A stretch of 64,000 nt of DNA from NCBI GenBank assembly GCA_040385645.1, contig JAZKGZ010000014.1:62001-126000 (forward strand), given 5' to 3'. The notes beneath the pieces were generated by a model. It saw only the letters and a list, made by a program, of their open reading frames with translations. It made no database searches and had not been told where the DNA came from. Of the stretch, positions 17,196 through 25,407 are shown piece after piece. This stretch comes from JANXSS01 sp040385645 (lineage in GTDB: Bacteria > Pseudomonadota > Gammaproteobacteria > Burkholderiales > Burkholderiaceae_D). The position numbers were made by a program, and so were the translations under genes. Position 1 is the first letter of the stretch; the number at the start of each line of letters is the position of its first letter.

Positions 17196-18491
17196 CTATT
17201 TCTTTTCACCTAACGCAAAAGCTACGGTTCCTGCCGGATGCTTGTACCAGCCCGGGTCTTTGTAATCACCGGCCTTTTGATCTTTGCGAATTTTCACCGT
17301 GGTGAACATGCCACCCATCTCAATCGGGCCGAAGGGCCCCCTACCCGTCATCATCGGCAGGGTGTTGTCGGGAATCGGCATTTCCATTTCCGCCATATCG
17401 CTGCCGCCACGCTCCCCCATGACCATGTAGTCGGGAATGATGCGGATGATCTTGTCGGCAATCTTGCGATGGTCAACGCCGATCATGTTTGGTACGTCGT
17501 GCCCCATCGCATTCATGGTGTGATGGGATTTGTGGCAGTGGAATGCCCAATCGCCCAGGTCGGTGGCGTCGAACTCGATAGCGCGCATCTGGCCGACTGC
17601 GATATCGACGGTAACTTCCGGCCAGCGCGAGCCTTTAGGCGTCCAGCCGCCGTCGGTACCGGTGACTTCGAATTCATGCCCGTGCAGATGGATCGGGTGA
17701 TTGGTCATGGTCAGGTTGCCGATGCGGATGCGCACGCGGTCGCCTTGGCGGCATACCAGCGGGTCGATGCCCGGGAATACCCGGCTATTCCAGGTCCAAA
17801 GATTGAAGTCCAGCATAGTGCTGGTTTTGGGCGTGGAGGCACCAGGCTCGATATCGTAGGCGTTAAGCAAGAATACAAAATCCCGATCAACCTTGTACAG
17901 GGATGGATTCTTGGGGTGCGTTACCCACGAACCCATCATGCCCATTGCCATCTGTGTCATCTCATCCGCATGCGGGTGGTACATGAACGTGCCCGGGCGC
18001 CTCGCTTCGAACTCGTAGACGAAAGTTTTACCAACTGGAATCTGCGGCTGTACCAGCCCGCCGACGCCGTCCATGCCTGCAGGCAAACGCTGGCCATGCC
18101 AGTGAATGGTCGTGGCTTCGGGTAGTTTGTTGGTGACGAACAGCCGTACCTTGTCGCCTTCGACGACTTCGATGGTCGGGCCTGGGCTACTGCCGTTGTA
18201 ACCCCAAAGCGTCGCCTTCATGCCGGGTGCCAGTTCTCTGATCACCGGTTCGGCGATCAAGTGAAATTCCTTCCATCCGTCCTTCATGCGCCATGGCGCG
18301 CTCCAGCCGTTGAGCGTCACCACAGGATTGAACGGCCGGCCGTTGGCCGGCGATGGCGGCACGATCATGCCGGGGGTGGTGATGATTTGCGCTTCCGGAA
18401 TCGACGCGGAACCTGCTTTGCTAACTAACCCGGCACCAAGTATGGTCGCCGCGCCGCCTAAAAAACCTCTTCTTGAAACCATGGGAAACAT
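17196..18491 (-). CDS. Tat-exported multicopper oxidase
   Basis: A 431-residue periplasmic oxidase. The N-terminus MFPMVSRRGFLGGAATILGAG is a twin-arginine signal, implying export in folded form with copper bound. All four copper motifs are present: HWHG, HPHADE, HPIHLHGHEF and HCHKSHHTMNAMGH (the last with the T1 Cys). The body is shorter than CopA-type oxidases, and the C-terminal Met-rich region (MAEMEMPIPDNTLPMMTGRG) may bind Cu(I). It probably oxidises Cu(I) in the periplasm. The operon places it after a TolC-like channel. Confidence 0.9.
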   Translation of the reverse strand: MFPMVSRRGFLGGAATILGAGLVSKAGSASIPEAQIITTPGMIVPPSPANGRPFNPVVTLNGWSAPWRMKDGWKEFHLIAEPVIRELAPGMKATLWGYNGSSPGPTIEVVEGDKVRLFVTNKLPEATTIHWHGQRLPAGMDGVGGLVQPQIPVGKTFVYEFEARRPGTFMYHPHADEMTQMAMGMMGSWVTHPKNPSLYKVDRDFVFLLNAYDIEPGASTPKTSTMLDFNLWTWNSRVFPGIDPLVCRQGDRVRIRIGNLTMTNHPIHLHGHEFEVTGTDGGWTPKGSRWPEVTVDIAVGQMRAIEFDATDLGDWAFHCHKSHHTMNAMGHDVPNMIGVDHRKIADKIIRIIPDYMVMGERGGSDMAEMEMPIPDNTLPMMTGRGPFGPIEMGGMFTTVKIRKDQKAGDYKDPGWYKHPAGTVAFALGEKK

Positions 18492-18497
18492 TCTCCG

Positions 18498-19931
18498 TTA
18501 ATGTTCGGCACTGCCAGGGGCGGGCGCATTGTCTGTACGCATGGCGGTACTGACACGGCCGCTACCACTACCATTAATGGCCGTCTGCAGCGCGGTGTCT
18601 GCAATCCAGTAATCGCGTTGCGCTTCGATGGCGGCGTTGACGCTGCCAGTTTGTTCGCGTGCATCCGAGAGCAACTCGAATACGCTCATGAGCATGCCGT
18701 TGTAGCGCAACAGGACCTCGTCGGAGATTTTTTTGCGTAGTGGCACCACTTCATCGCGATAATGGCGTGCCAGGTCGTAGGTGGTGCGGTAAGCAGAATA
18801 GGCTTCGCGCACTTCCGATTGCGCACGCTGTGCGGTATCGGCGGTATTGTTCAACACCGCCATATATTGCGACTCCGCACGGCGCGTAGCGGCACCGCCC
18901 CAATCGAAGATAGGCAACACCAGTTCAACCTCGTAGCCGTTGGCGCGCGGCGCACCGGTCTCGCTTTTGTTTTGATATCCCACTTCCAGCACATTGATGA
19001 AACGGCTGGCTTTGGTTAAGCCGAGTGCACTGGCCACTGCTTCGGTTTCGCTTTTAGCAATCTGCACGTCCAGGCGCTGTTGCATGGTCAGCGCCTCTGC
19101 ATCCTGCATCTCGGCAGGCATCTTGGGCAAATCCGGCAAGCGATCCGGCAATTTCAATTGCGGTTTGCTGGCACCGAGCCCGAGGGTGCGTATCAGCTGC
19201 TCTTGCGTTGCCATCATGTTGTATTGCCCACGCGCTAATTGGGCTGTCGCATCGGCATAGAAAGCCTGGTGACGTTGATAGTCCAATGCGCTGAAATTGC
19301 CGATCTTCGCCATACGTTGCGCCAGTTCGGCACTGGCTTCAGCCGAAGACTTGACGTTTCTAAGAAACTCAACGCTTTGGCGCGCTGCCACCGCATTGAA
19401 ATACGCGCGTCGAGTGTCGGCTGCCAATTCGACAGCAGCAGCGGCAGTCTGCAGCGTTGCCTGCTTGAAGCGCCGCTGCTCGATCCCAGAGCGGATCGGC
19501 ATGGTGAGCAAGCCAACCAGGTTAAACATCACGCTACGCTCGATTTCGACATCGTCGCCGCCGCGCAACCGACCAAAACCCAGGCTCGGATTGCCGATAC
19601 GGCCTGCTTGCACGAGATCGGCTTCGGCCACGCCGAGTTGCGCGAGCGACGCTTGTAAAGCTTTGTTATTCAGAAATGCTAATCGCACGGCACTGTCTGC
19701 CGTCAATGGCTGCGCTAACAATTCCATCGACGTGGCATCAGTTTCCGTATTTTGAGCATTTGGGACGATGCGTGTAACCGCCTGCCCAGTGCGTTGTTGA
19801 GCAAGGGTCGAAACGCTGTCGAGGCCACCGTTCTTGGAAAACGTGGCACATCCAGAAAGGGTGAGCAACGCCAAGCCAGCCGCCAGCGGCTTGACTCTCG
19901 TTATTCCAACCATGGGTAATCTAGGTGGCAT
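18498..19931 (-). CDS. Outer-membrane efflux lipoprotein (TolC/CusC-like)
   Basis: A 477-residue protein of the outer membrane factor family. Lipobox LSGC follows a short signal, and two long coiled-coil repeats (about 70-260 and 270-450) are typical of TolC barrels (RRAYFNAVAARQSVEFLRNV; EVREAYSAYRTTYDLARHYRDEVVPLR). AAGGA supports the start at 19931. Such channels normally serve RND pumps such as CusBA, but no cusA/cusB gene lies nearby. It must use a pump encoded elsewhere or work with the adjacent periplasmic proteins. Confidence 0.88.
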   Translation of the reverse strand: MPPRLPMVGITRVKPLAAGLALLTLSGCATFSKNGGLDSVSTLAQQRTGQAVTRIVPNAQNTETDATSMELLAQPLTADSAVRLAFLNNKALQASLAQLGVAEADLVQAGRIGNPSLGFGRLRGGDDVEIERSVMFNLVGLLTMPIRSGIEQRRFKQATLQTAAAAVELAADTRRAYFNAVAARQSVEFLRNVKSSAEASAELAQRMAKIGNFSALDYQRHQAFYADATAQLARGQYNMMATQEQLIRTLGLGASKPQLKLPDRLPDLPKMPAEMQDAEALTMQQRLDVQIAKSETEAVASALGLTKASRFINVLEVGYQNKSETGAPRANGYEVELVLPIFDWGGAATRRAESQYMAVLNNTADTAQRAQSEVREAYSAYRTTYDLARHYRDEVVPLRKKISDEVLLRYNGMLMSVFELLSDAREQTGSVNAAIEAQRDYWIADTALQTAINGSGSGRVSTAMRTDNAPAPGSAEH

Positions 19932-19933
19932 GT

Positions 19934-20284
19934 TTAATGTCCTTGATGCGACGATGGCTTACTCGGCACGACGGGAGTATTTTGCGGCGAGGTTGGAGCG
20001 GGTTTTGCGTCATGCATCGGTTGTGCGTCGGGCGACGCCCCGTCTTTCAACACACCTGCATGCCCGCCCATTCGCCCAACTGTGTCGTTCGCCGCACGCC
20101 AGTCTTCGAGCGTAGGCACCATTTTTATTTCCTGCATCGGACGATAGTCGGCAAACGCCGAGTCGTAGGTCATCGACGATCTTGTGGTGGTTGGAGGTGT
20201 CGGTGGGGACGCATCTTGCTGCGCAGTGACTAAGCCGGACGCACCACTCAACAGTACGGCCAGCAGCATTATGTGAAGGCGCAT
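19934..20284 (-). CDS. Exported hypothetical protein of the copper operon
   Basis: A 116-residue protein with a signal peptide (to about residue 21, LVTAQ) and a low-complexity mature part rich in Pro, Thr and Ser with scattered His and Met (YRPMQEIKMVPTLEDWRAAN; QPMHDAKPAP; SSHQGH at the end). I recognise no domain. Its position, 2 bases ahead of the TolC-like gene and behind the CusF-like gene, suggests a metal-binding or scaffold role in the same pathway. Confidence 0.7.
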   Translation of the reverse strand: MRLHIMLLAVLLSGASGLVTAQQDASPPTPPTTTRSSMTYDSAFADYRPMQEIKMVPTLEDWRAANDTVGRMGGHAGVLKDGASPDAQPMHDAKPAPTSPQNTPVVPSKPSSHQGH

Positions 20285-20326
20285 ACGTTTGCTCCAGTCA
20301 AAACGTTCGTACTCAATTATTAAACG

Positions 20327-20692
20327 TTACTTCGCCGCCTGAAGATGGGTAATCGTGATGGCACCATCGATCTTTTCAGCGTGGAACTGGATGTTATCGC
20401 CCGGTTTGACTGCGGCTATCATGGCAGCATCCTTCATGCGAAACACCATCGTCATGGCAGGCATATCGAGATTTTTAATGGCTTCATGCTTGACCGTTAC
20501 CTTTTGCTGCTCGGTATTGACCTTGACCACCGAACCAGTGGTCATGGCGTCTGTCGACACTGGGGACGCTGGCGATGCGACGGCTGGCGCTACTGCAGGC
20601 GTAGAAATTTCTGTCTGCGCAAATACAGGTAAAGCGAATGCAGAAAAATTCAATGTGAAGAGGCTAGCAATAAGAAAGTTTTTCGTACGCAT
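20327..20692 (-). CDS. cusF: CusF-like periplasmic copper-binding protein
   Basis: A 121-residue exported protein with a signal peptide (to about residue 25), an Ala/Pro/Val linker and a small beta-barrel of the CusF family (about 50-120). The Cu(I)-binding stretch reads KHEAIKNLDMPAMTMVFRM. Relative to E. coli CusF (His36, Trp44, Met47, Met49), the His and both Met are kept, but the Trp that caps the copper is replaced by Met. It heads the downstream minus-strand copper genes. Confidence 0.85.
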   Translation of the reverse strand: MRTKNFLIASLFTLNFSAFALPVFAQTEISTPAVAPAVASPASPVSTDAMTTGSVVKVNTEQQKVTVKHEAIKNLDMPAMTMVFRMKDAAMIAAVKPGDNIQFHAEKIDGAITITHLQAAK

Positions 20693-20793
20693 AAGATGGT
20701 TGCCTTTTTTGCAAAGTAATCATGAATCATGGGTAGCCATAACAATAAAAACTAGTTTAAAGGCCCAACGTAAACAGGAAAATGTCAGCGACA

Positions 20794-22209
20794 TTACGGT
20801 TTTGCAATGTTCGAAGGGAACAACAGTGAAAACCTGGTGTTCCCGTTTTCTACGCTGGTAACCTCGGCACTACCGCCATGCAGCTTCATGATCGATTGCA
20901 CGATCGCCAACCCCAAGCCTGTTGAACTTGCCGATTGCGACCGGGCAGCGTCGACTCTGTAAAAGCGATCGAATAGCCTTGGTAAATGTACGGGCGCTAT
21001 GCCTATACCCGGGTTGACCACGCAGATGCAGGTTTGCGTCGGGCTCTCATGCGCTTCCAAATAAATTGCATCGCCTGAAGCGGTATATCGGATGGCGTTC
21101 GCCACCAGATTATTGACAGCGCGCCGGAGTAACGTCGGGTCGGCGGTGACGCTGCCCGACCCCTGCACGACGATTTTCACGCCGCTCTCTTCAGCGACTC
21201 CCTCGAAATAATCGGCTACCTTTTGCAATTCGTTGACAGCGTCTAGTGTGACGCGGGTGGCAGGCACATGCGCGTTGTCGGCTCTTGCGAGAAACAGCAT
21301 GCTCTCCAACATACGGGTAAGGCGCTCGTATTCTTCCAGCCCAGACAAAAGCAGGGATTGGTATTCGTCGTTGGAGCGCGGCTGCGACAGCATTACCTGT
21401 GTTTGCATCGTCAGGTTGTAAAGCGGGGTGCGCAGATCGTGCGCCAGATCGGCGGAAAATTGCGATAGTCGTTGAAAGCTTTCTTGTAACCGGTCCAGCA
21501 TGGCATTGAAAGATTCGACCAAGGCATGCAGCTCGGATGGCGCGGTCGTTGCATCGAGTCGTTGTCCCAGGCGTTGTGCCGTGATGGCAGACGCTTGTCC
21601 GGCAATCGCACGCACCGGGCGCAGGCCGCGCTGCACGATAAGAAAGCCGAGTAATGCCGACAGCAAAGCGCCGACAAGAATCGCACCCAAGATATCGCGC
21701 AGGTAAATTGTCAACAAAGCAGTCCGTGCCGACCCCGTGCGGGCGACGATGATTTGTACCTGCTGCGAGGAATCGCGTAATTTTCCCCAGGCGGAAACCG
21801 CGCGTGCTGTTTGCCCCGGCATGAATGTCCAGGCGCGCAACGTTTCATGACCTGGCACGGCATCGGCAGGCGTAATCAGCATATCGGGAGCACCGGTTGC
21901 TTCGCGGTGATTGCGTAGCAGCACACTGCCGTCAGCTGCACGCAGAATGACGATCAAGCCTTCGTGCCCAGTTGCGGCATCGTTAAATCGATATTGCTCG
22001 GCAATGATCGCCTGAGTATTCGGCATTTCCAGCAGGATATGGCGGAACTGCTCGATCTTGCCTAGCAGCTCGTGATCGTCCCGATATTCAAGTTGGCCGG
22101 CCAGTGATCGATATAGGTAACTGCCCACCACCGCAAACGTCAAAAACGTAGCTACAGCGAACCATAATGCCAGGCGTGCAGCCAGCGATGTCGGCTTGCG
22201 CAACATCAT
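20794..22209 (-). CDS. cusS: Heavy-metal sensor histidine kinase (CusS/CopS type)
   Basis: A 471-residue membrane kinase: transmembrane helix at about 14-34, a periplasmic sensing domain, a second helix at about 168-192, HAMP (about 193-246), HisKA with phosphorylated H257 in LAHDLRTPLYNL, and a HATPase domain to the end (NNLVANAIRYT, TGLGLAIVQSIMKLHGG). Family members sense periplasmic Cu(I)/Ag(I). It overlaps the regulator gene by 4 bases and is followed 101 bases later by the CusF-like gene on the same strand. Confidence 0.9.
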   Translation of the reverse strand: MMLRKPTSLAARLALWFAVATFLTFAVVGSYLYRSLAGQLEYRDDHELLGKIEQFRHILLEMPNTQAIIAEQYRFNDAATGHEGLIVILRAADGSVLLRNHREATGAPDMLITPADAVPGHETLRAWTFMPGQTARAVSAWGKLRDSSQQVQIIVARTGSARTALLTIYLRDILGAILVGALLSALLGFLIVQRGLRPVRAIAGQASAITAQRLGQRLDATTAPSELHALVESFNAMLDRLQESFQRLSQFSADLAHDLRTPLYNLTMQTQVMLSQPRSNDEYQSLLLSGLEEYERLTRMLESMLFLARADNAHVPATRVTLDAVNELQKVADYFEGVAEESGVKIVVQGSGSVTADPTLLRRAVNNLVANAIRYTASGDAIYLEAHESPTQTCICVVNPGIGIAPVHLPRLFDRFYRVDAARSQSASSTGLGLAIVQSIMKLHGGSAEVTSVENGNTRFSLLFPSNIAKP

Positions 22210-22877
22210 GGTCTAGCTTCCAGAACGTAGCCCATGCCGCGAACCGTGTGGATCAGCTTGGCGGCATGGGCATCGTCGATCTTGGCGCGCAGCCGCCGAA
22301 TCGCCACATCCACCACATTGGTATCGCTGTCGAAATTCATATCCCAGACTTGCGAGGCGATAAATGAACGAGACTGCACTTCGCCGGCGCGCTTCAGCAG
22401 TAAGTGCAACAGCGTAAATTCTTTGGCCGTGAGATCGACGCGCTGGCCTGCGCGCGTTACGCGATGCTTTAGCACGTCGATTTCCAGATCCCCGACTGCG
22501 AGGCGCTCGGCTTCTCGAACCGGGCCTCGGCGCAACAGCGTTCGAATACGCACCACAAGTTCTGCAAATGCGAACGGTTTGATCAAATAGTCGTCGGCAC
22601 CGAGTTCCAGCCCTTTGATGCGGTCTTCAAGTTCGTCGCGAGCCGTTAGAAACAGCACCGGTGTTTCCCTGGTCTTGCGCAATTGCCGAATCACGCTCCA
22701 GCCGTCCATGCCTGGCAACATCACATCCAAGACGATCAAGTCATACGCCTCGGCCTGCGCCATGTGCAATCCATCGGTGCCGGTCTTGGCCCAATCGACC
22801 ACGAAACCGGATTCGGTGAGCCCTTTGCGCAGGTATTCGCCAGCCTTTTGCTCGTCTTCCACCACCAGTATCTTCAC
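22206..22877 (-). CDS. cusR: Copper response regulator (CusR/CopR type)
   Basis: A 223-residue OmpR-family regulator: receiver domain with phospho-acceptor D51 (LIVLDVMLPGMDGW) and a C-terminal winged helix (DVLKHRVTRAGQRVDLTAKE; SDTNVVDVAIRRLRAKI). I take GTG 22877 as the start because the receiver begins KILVVEDE directly after it. The longer reading from 23054 covers a promoter-like region with an operator palindrome and has no family homology. It acts with the kinase encoded just downstream. Confidence 0.9.
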   Translation of the reverse strand: MKILVVEDEQKAGEYLRKGLTESGFVVDWAKTGTDGLHMAQAEAYDLIVLDVMLPGMDGWSVIRQLRKTRETPVLFLTARDELEDRIKGLELGADDYLIKPFAFAELVVRIRTLLRRGPVREAERLAVGDLEIDVLKHRVTRAGQRVDLTAKEFTLLHLLLKRAGEVQSRSFIASQVWDMNFDSDTNVVDVAIRRLRAKIDDAHAAKLIHTVRGMGYVLEARP

Positions 22878-22933
22878 GGTCAGTTCTCTGTGATGCGTAG
22901 GCAGGTATTTTCTCGCATGTGGCGAACGCTCTG

Positions 22934-22951
22934 GATTACAAATTTGTAATC
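22934..22951. promoter_or_regulatory. CusR/CopR-type operator palindrome
   Basis: GATTACAAATTTGTAATC is a perfect 18-base palindrome 56 bases ahead of cusR. It resembles the known cus/cop boxes (ATTACAA-TTGTAAT), so the regulator most likely controls its own operon, and perhaps the copper genes downstream, from here. Confidence 0.75.
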
Positions 22952-23005
22952 TGCTTGCCCGTTTATAAGGCTTTTTGAGGTAAAGACGATTTGACCCAGT
23001 ATCAA

Positions 23006-23037
23006 GTGGCGTATAAGATAAGTGACGTATAAAATTA
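23006..23037 (+). repeat. 16-base tandem repeat in the toxin-antitoxin promoter
   Basis: GTGGCGTATAAGATAA (23006-23021) is followed directly by GTGACGTATAAAATTA (23022-23037). With TTGACC at 22991 and TATAAG at 23012 it overlaps a likely promoter, and the first gene downstream encodes an RHH-like protein. The repeats may therefore be its operator half-sites. Confidence 0.5.
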
Positions 23038-23066
23038 ATCGCACAATACGGCAAAATTGAAAGATT

Positions 23067-23351
23067 ATGGAAACTAAACTTACTCTTCGGTTAGACGATG
23101 CCTTGATAAAGCAAGCGAAAGCGCACGCCCGGGAGTCGGGAAAATCGGTATCCCGACTGGTAGCAGATTTTTTTTCTGTAATCGATAAAACGAAGGCTTC
23201 GCCTGGCGCTGCGGTCGATGTCTCGATTGATTCCATTGAGCAGAACCCGCTTCCACCGATTACTCGATCAATGCTGGGGGCTGTATTTTATGAAGACAAT
23301 TTAGAAGATAAGTCAGCGTATCAACAGCACCTGGAAGAGAAGTACCGTTGA
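23067..23351 (+). CDS. RHH-type antitoxin (DUF6364-like)
   Basis: A 94-residue protein whose N-terminus (METKLTLRLDDALIKQAKAHARESGKS) fits the DUF6364 ribbon-helix-helix group of antitoxins. The C-terminal half (about 55-94, PLPPITRSMLGAVF...) is probably the segment that folds over the toxin. Its stop overlaps the TTG start of a PIN-domain toxin gene, the standard layout of VapBC-like modules. It would repress its own promoter through the repeat upstream. Confidence 0.82.
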   Translation: METKLTLRLDDALIKQAKAHARESGKSVSRLVADFFSVIDKTKASPGAAVDVSIDSIEQNPLPPITRSMLGAVFYEDNLEDKSAYQQHLEEKYR

Positions 23352-23764
23352 AAATACTTTTCGATACGAACGTTATTCTGGATGTGTATTTGAACCGGAT
23401 GCCGCATGTGCACCAGTCTGCCCCGGCAATAGCGTATGTGGAGAACGGCATCATCACTGGGGTACTGTGCGCCCACACGATAACGACGACGTTTTATTTT
23501 TTAGAAAAATCCTTGGGTGGGGAATCGGCCCGTACACACATCGCCAACCTGCTGTCGATATTCGATGTGGCAGCGGTGAACCGTTCAGTGTTGATGGCCG
23601 CGTTAAAAACTGGCTTCAACGATTACGAAGACGCTGTTATTTACGAGGCGGCATTGTCCGTTGACGCTGATGCAATCGTAACGCGCAACGGCAAAGATTT
23701 TTTGGTGACAAAAATTCCCGCATTTACGCCTGGCGAACTGCTCGCCGTCGTCAGTGCTTTTTAG
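23348..23764 (+). CDS. PIN-domain ribonuclease toxin (VapC-like)
   Basis: A 138-residue PIN-domain protein. Conserved acids are present: Asp6 in LFDTNVILD, the central NDYEDAVIYEAAL and the late DAIVTRNGKDF. PIN toxins cut tRNA or rRNA and are restrained by the partner encoded upstream. It starts at TTG 23348 inside the antitoxin stop (TTGA). It appears intact. Confidence 0.87.
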   Translation: MKILFDTNVILDVYLNRMPHVHQSAPAIAYVENGIITGVLCAHTITTTFYFLEKSLGGESARTHIANLLSIFDVAAVNRSVLMAALKTGFNDYEDAVIYEAALSVDADAIVTRNGKDFLVTKIPAFTPGELLAVVSAF

Positions 23765-23793
23765 ATCGCGCTGGCTCCCGAGCTGTAACGAGG

Positions 23794-24168
23794 TCAGACA
23801 TTTGCCGATAAAATAAAATATCCCGCCAAAACCAGTGCAAGCGCCGACAAAGCCAGATTGACCCAAAAACCGAGATAAGGCCAATAGCCCGGCGGAATTT
23901 CTCGGCCACTCAGCGTTAGCAGGAAGCGCCGAAATTGAACGGCGGACACCGTAGAAATCAATGCGGCAACGATCAACATGCCGACACCGACCCACATCGA
24001 CATGTCATGCCGTCCACCGCTGACAGGTTGTCGGGAAAAAAGCTGCAAAAACAAGCCGAAACGCTCGATCACGAAGCCCAGACCGATTAAGGCAATGGCA
24101 GTGCGTTGCCATGCAAGCAGGGTGCGCTCGGCTGCGAACAAGACACGCGGATCGTCGAGGTAAGACAT
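23794..24168 (-). CDS. DUF202 (YidH-like) membrane protein
   Basis: A 124-residue protein with three transmembrane helices and the DUF202 signature RTLLAWQRTAIALIGLGFVIERFG. I take ATG 24168 (MSYLDDPRVLFAAER), since family members start near here; a GTG nine bases earlier is also open. Function is unknown for the family. It lies between a toxin-antitoxin pair and a divergent uncharacterised operon. Confidence 0.8.
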   Translation of the reverse strand: MSYLDDPRVLFAAERTLLAWQRTAIALIGLGFVIERFGLFLQLFSRQPVSGGRHDMSMWVGVGMLIVAALISTVSAVQFRRFLLTLSGREIPPGYWPYLGFWVNLALSALALVLAGYFILSANV

Positions 24169-24321
24169 GGAAATCACTTTCTTGGTGGCAAAATACGACA
24201 GGATGCATATAATAAGTTACTACCTGAATTCAATTTTTTTCCGGTCGGCTGCTTCCATAAACATGTCTGCGGTATCGCTAAAGAATCATCCAAAAACTTC
24301 TCATGGCAGGTTGGATTTTTA

Positions 24322-24702
24322 ATGGCAGTACCATTTATCTCGGATGACATTCGTCGTTTTCTCCATACCAGCGTCCCTTCAGTGCCGTATCTGGAGGCGC
24401 TTCTGCTTCTGCGCAGCGATACCGCGCATGATTGGAGCGCTGTCCGCCTGGCGTGCGCTCTTTACACGAATGAAACCATAGCGAAGGGTTTGCTGGAAGC
24501 GCTACATGCCGGCTCGATCGTGGTGGCGTCCTCTGTAGGGACATTCCGTTACGACCCTGCGACAGCCGAGTTGCGCCAGCTTATCGATTCACTGGCAGCA
24601 GTCTACGCAGCCAACCTGGTTGAAGTAACACATCTGATTCATGCGCGATCGAACAGTAAGGCACTACGCTTTGCCGACGCGTTCGTCTGGCGAAAGGAGT
24701 AA
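24322..24702 (+). CDS. Winged-helix-like hypothetical protein, first gene of DUF5985 unit
   Basis: A 126-residue soluble protein. The region from about residue 14 to 75 (SVPYLEALLLLR, WSAVRLACALYTNETIAKGLLEAL, GSIVVASSVGTFRYD) reads like a winged helix-turn-helix: hydrophobic helices followed by a short beta wing. The rest is helical. I start at ATG 24322; the open frame upstream is not family-like. Five bases later begins the first of two DUF5985 membrane-protein genes, so the three probably form one operon. It might regulate, or be held at the membrane by, those proteins. Function unknown. Confidence 0.65.
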   Translation: MAVPFISDDIRRFLHTSVPSVPYLEALLLLRSDTAHDWSAVRLACALYTNETIAKGLLEALHAGSIVVASSVGTFRYDPATAELRQLIDSLAAVYAANLVEVTHLIHARSNSKALRFADAFVWRKE

Positions 24703-24707
24703 TTGAA

Positions 24708-24965
24708 ATGGCAGCTTTGCTCTACATTATGTGTGCGCTGACCTCGCTTGCGTGTGCCGTGCTGGTCCTGCGCAGCTACGCTCGGACGGGGTATCGTCTG
24801 TTATTTTGGACAGGGTTGTGTTTTTGCGGCCTGACGATCAACAATGCGCTGTTGGTGGTCGACCGTTTGATCGTGCCTGACCACAACTTGATCACTTGGC
24901 GTTTGATCGTCGCGCTCGTAGCACTGCTGCCGTTGCTGTACGGGTTGATCTGGGAGGACGAATGA
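24708..24965 (+). CDS. DUF5985 small membrane protein A
   Basis: An 85-residue protein of three hydrophobic helices joined by short loops (ACAVLVLRSYARTGYRLLFW, CFCGLTINNALLVVDRLIVP, LIVALVALLPLLYGLIWEDE). It fits the DUF5985 family, for which no function is known. It overlaps the next gene in an ATGA, and that gene encodes a second member, so the two may form a heteromer. Confidence 0.75.
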   Translation: MAALLYIMCALTSLACAVLVLRSYARTGYRLLFWTGLCFCGLTINNALLVVDRLIVPDHNLITWRLIVALVALLPLLYGLIWEDE

Positions 24966-25246
24966 CCGCGATCGATGCATTCCTGAACGGTGCCATCGGC
25001 ATGGCATCGATCGTCATCGCGTTGTTCTTCGCACGCTTCTGGCGTAGTACGGGCGACAGGTTTTTCCTATTTTTTGCGTTTTCATTTTTGCTGCAAGCTA
25101 TTGGCCGCCTGTTTTTCGAACATGCGACACTGCAGATGGAAGATATGCCGGTGCAGTACATGCTGCGCCTTGTTGCCTATTCTCTGATTTTGATTGCGAT
25201 CGTCGATAAGAATCGACGGCCAGGGCCGGGTGCAGGCGCGTCTTAG
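24962..25246 (+). CDS. DUF5985 small membrane protein B
   Basis: A 94-residue three-helix protein that resembles its upstream neighbour (FFARFWRSTGDRFFLFFAFSF; MLRLVAYSLILIAIVDKNR), with a shared R-(T/S)TG-R--FF pattern between helices 1 and 2. The pair is coupled by a 4-base overlap. The positively charged tail probably faces the cytoplasm. Confidence 0.75.
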   Translation: MTAIDAFLNGAIGMASIVIALFFARFWRSTGDRFFLFFAFSFLLQAIGRLFFEHATLQMEDMPVQYMLRLVAYSLILIAIVDKNRRPGPGAGAS

Positions 25247-25407
25247 CGCCGGATTGATAATCGTGGCTTTTGTCGGCCTCGAAAAGCCGTCGTCTATCCT
25301 CGGAAGATAAATTCGTCAGCTGTGGCATGAAGTAATGCCGTCAATAAGTCATCGTGCTAAGGTGTGTGAGAACTTGCTTGTCAATTTCACACGACAAAGG
25401 ACGATCA

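Noticed and set aside
22878..23054. Extended N-terminus of CusR
   Set aside because: It would cover the operator palindrome and precede the normal receiver start; no homology.
23981..24321. Longer start (24106) for the winged-helix-like gene
   Set aside because: The added residues overlap the DUF202 gene on the other strand and look like non-coding translation.
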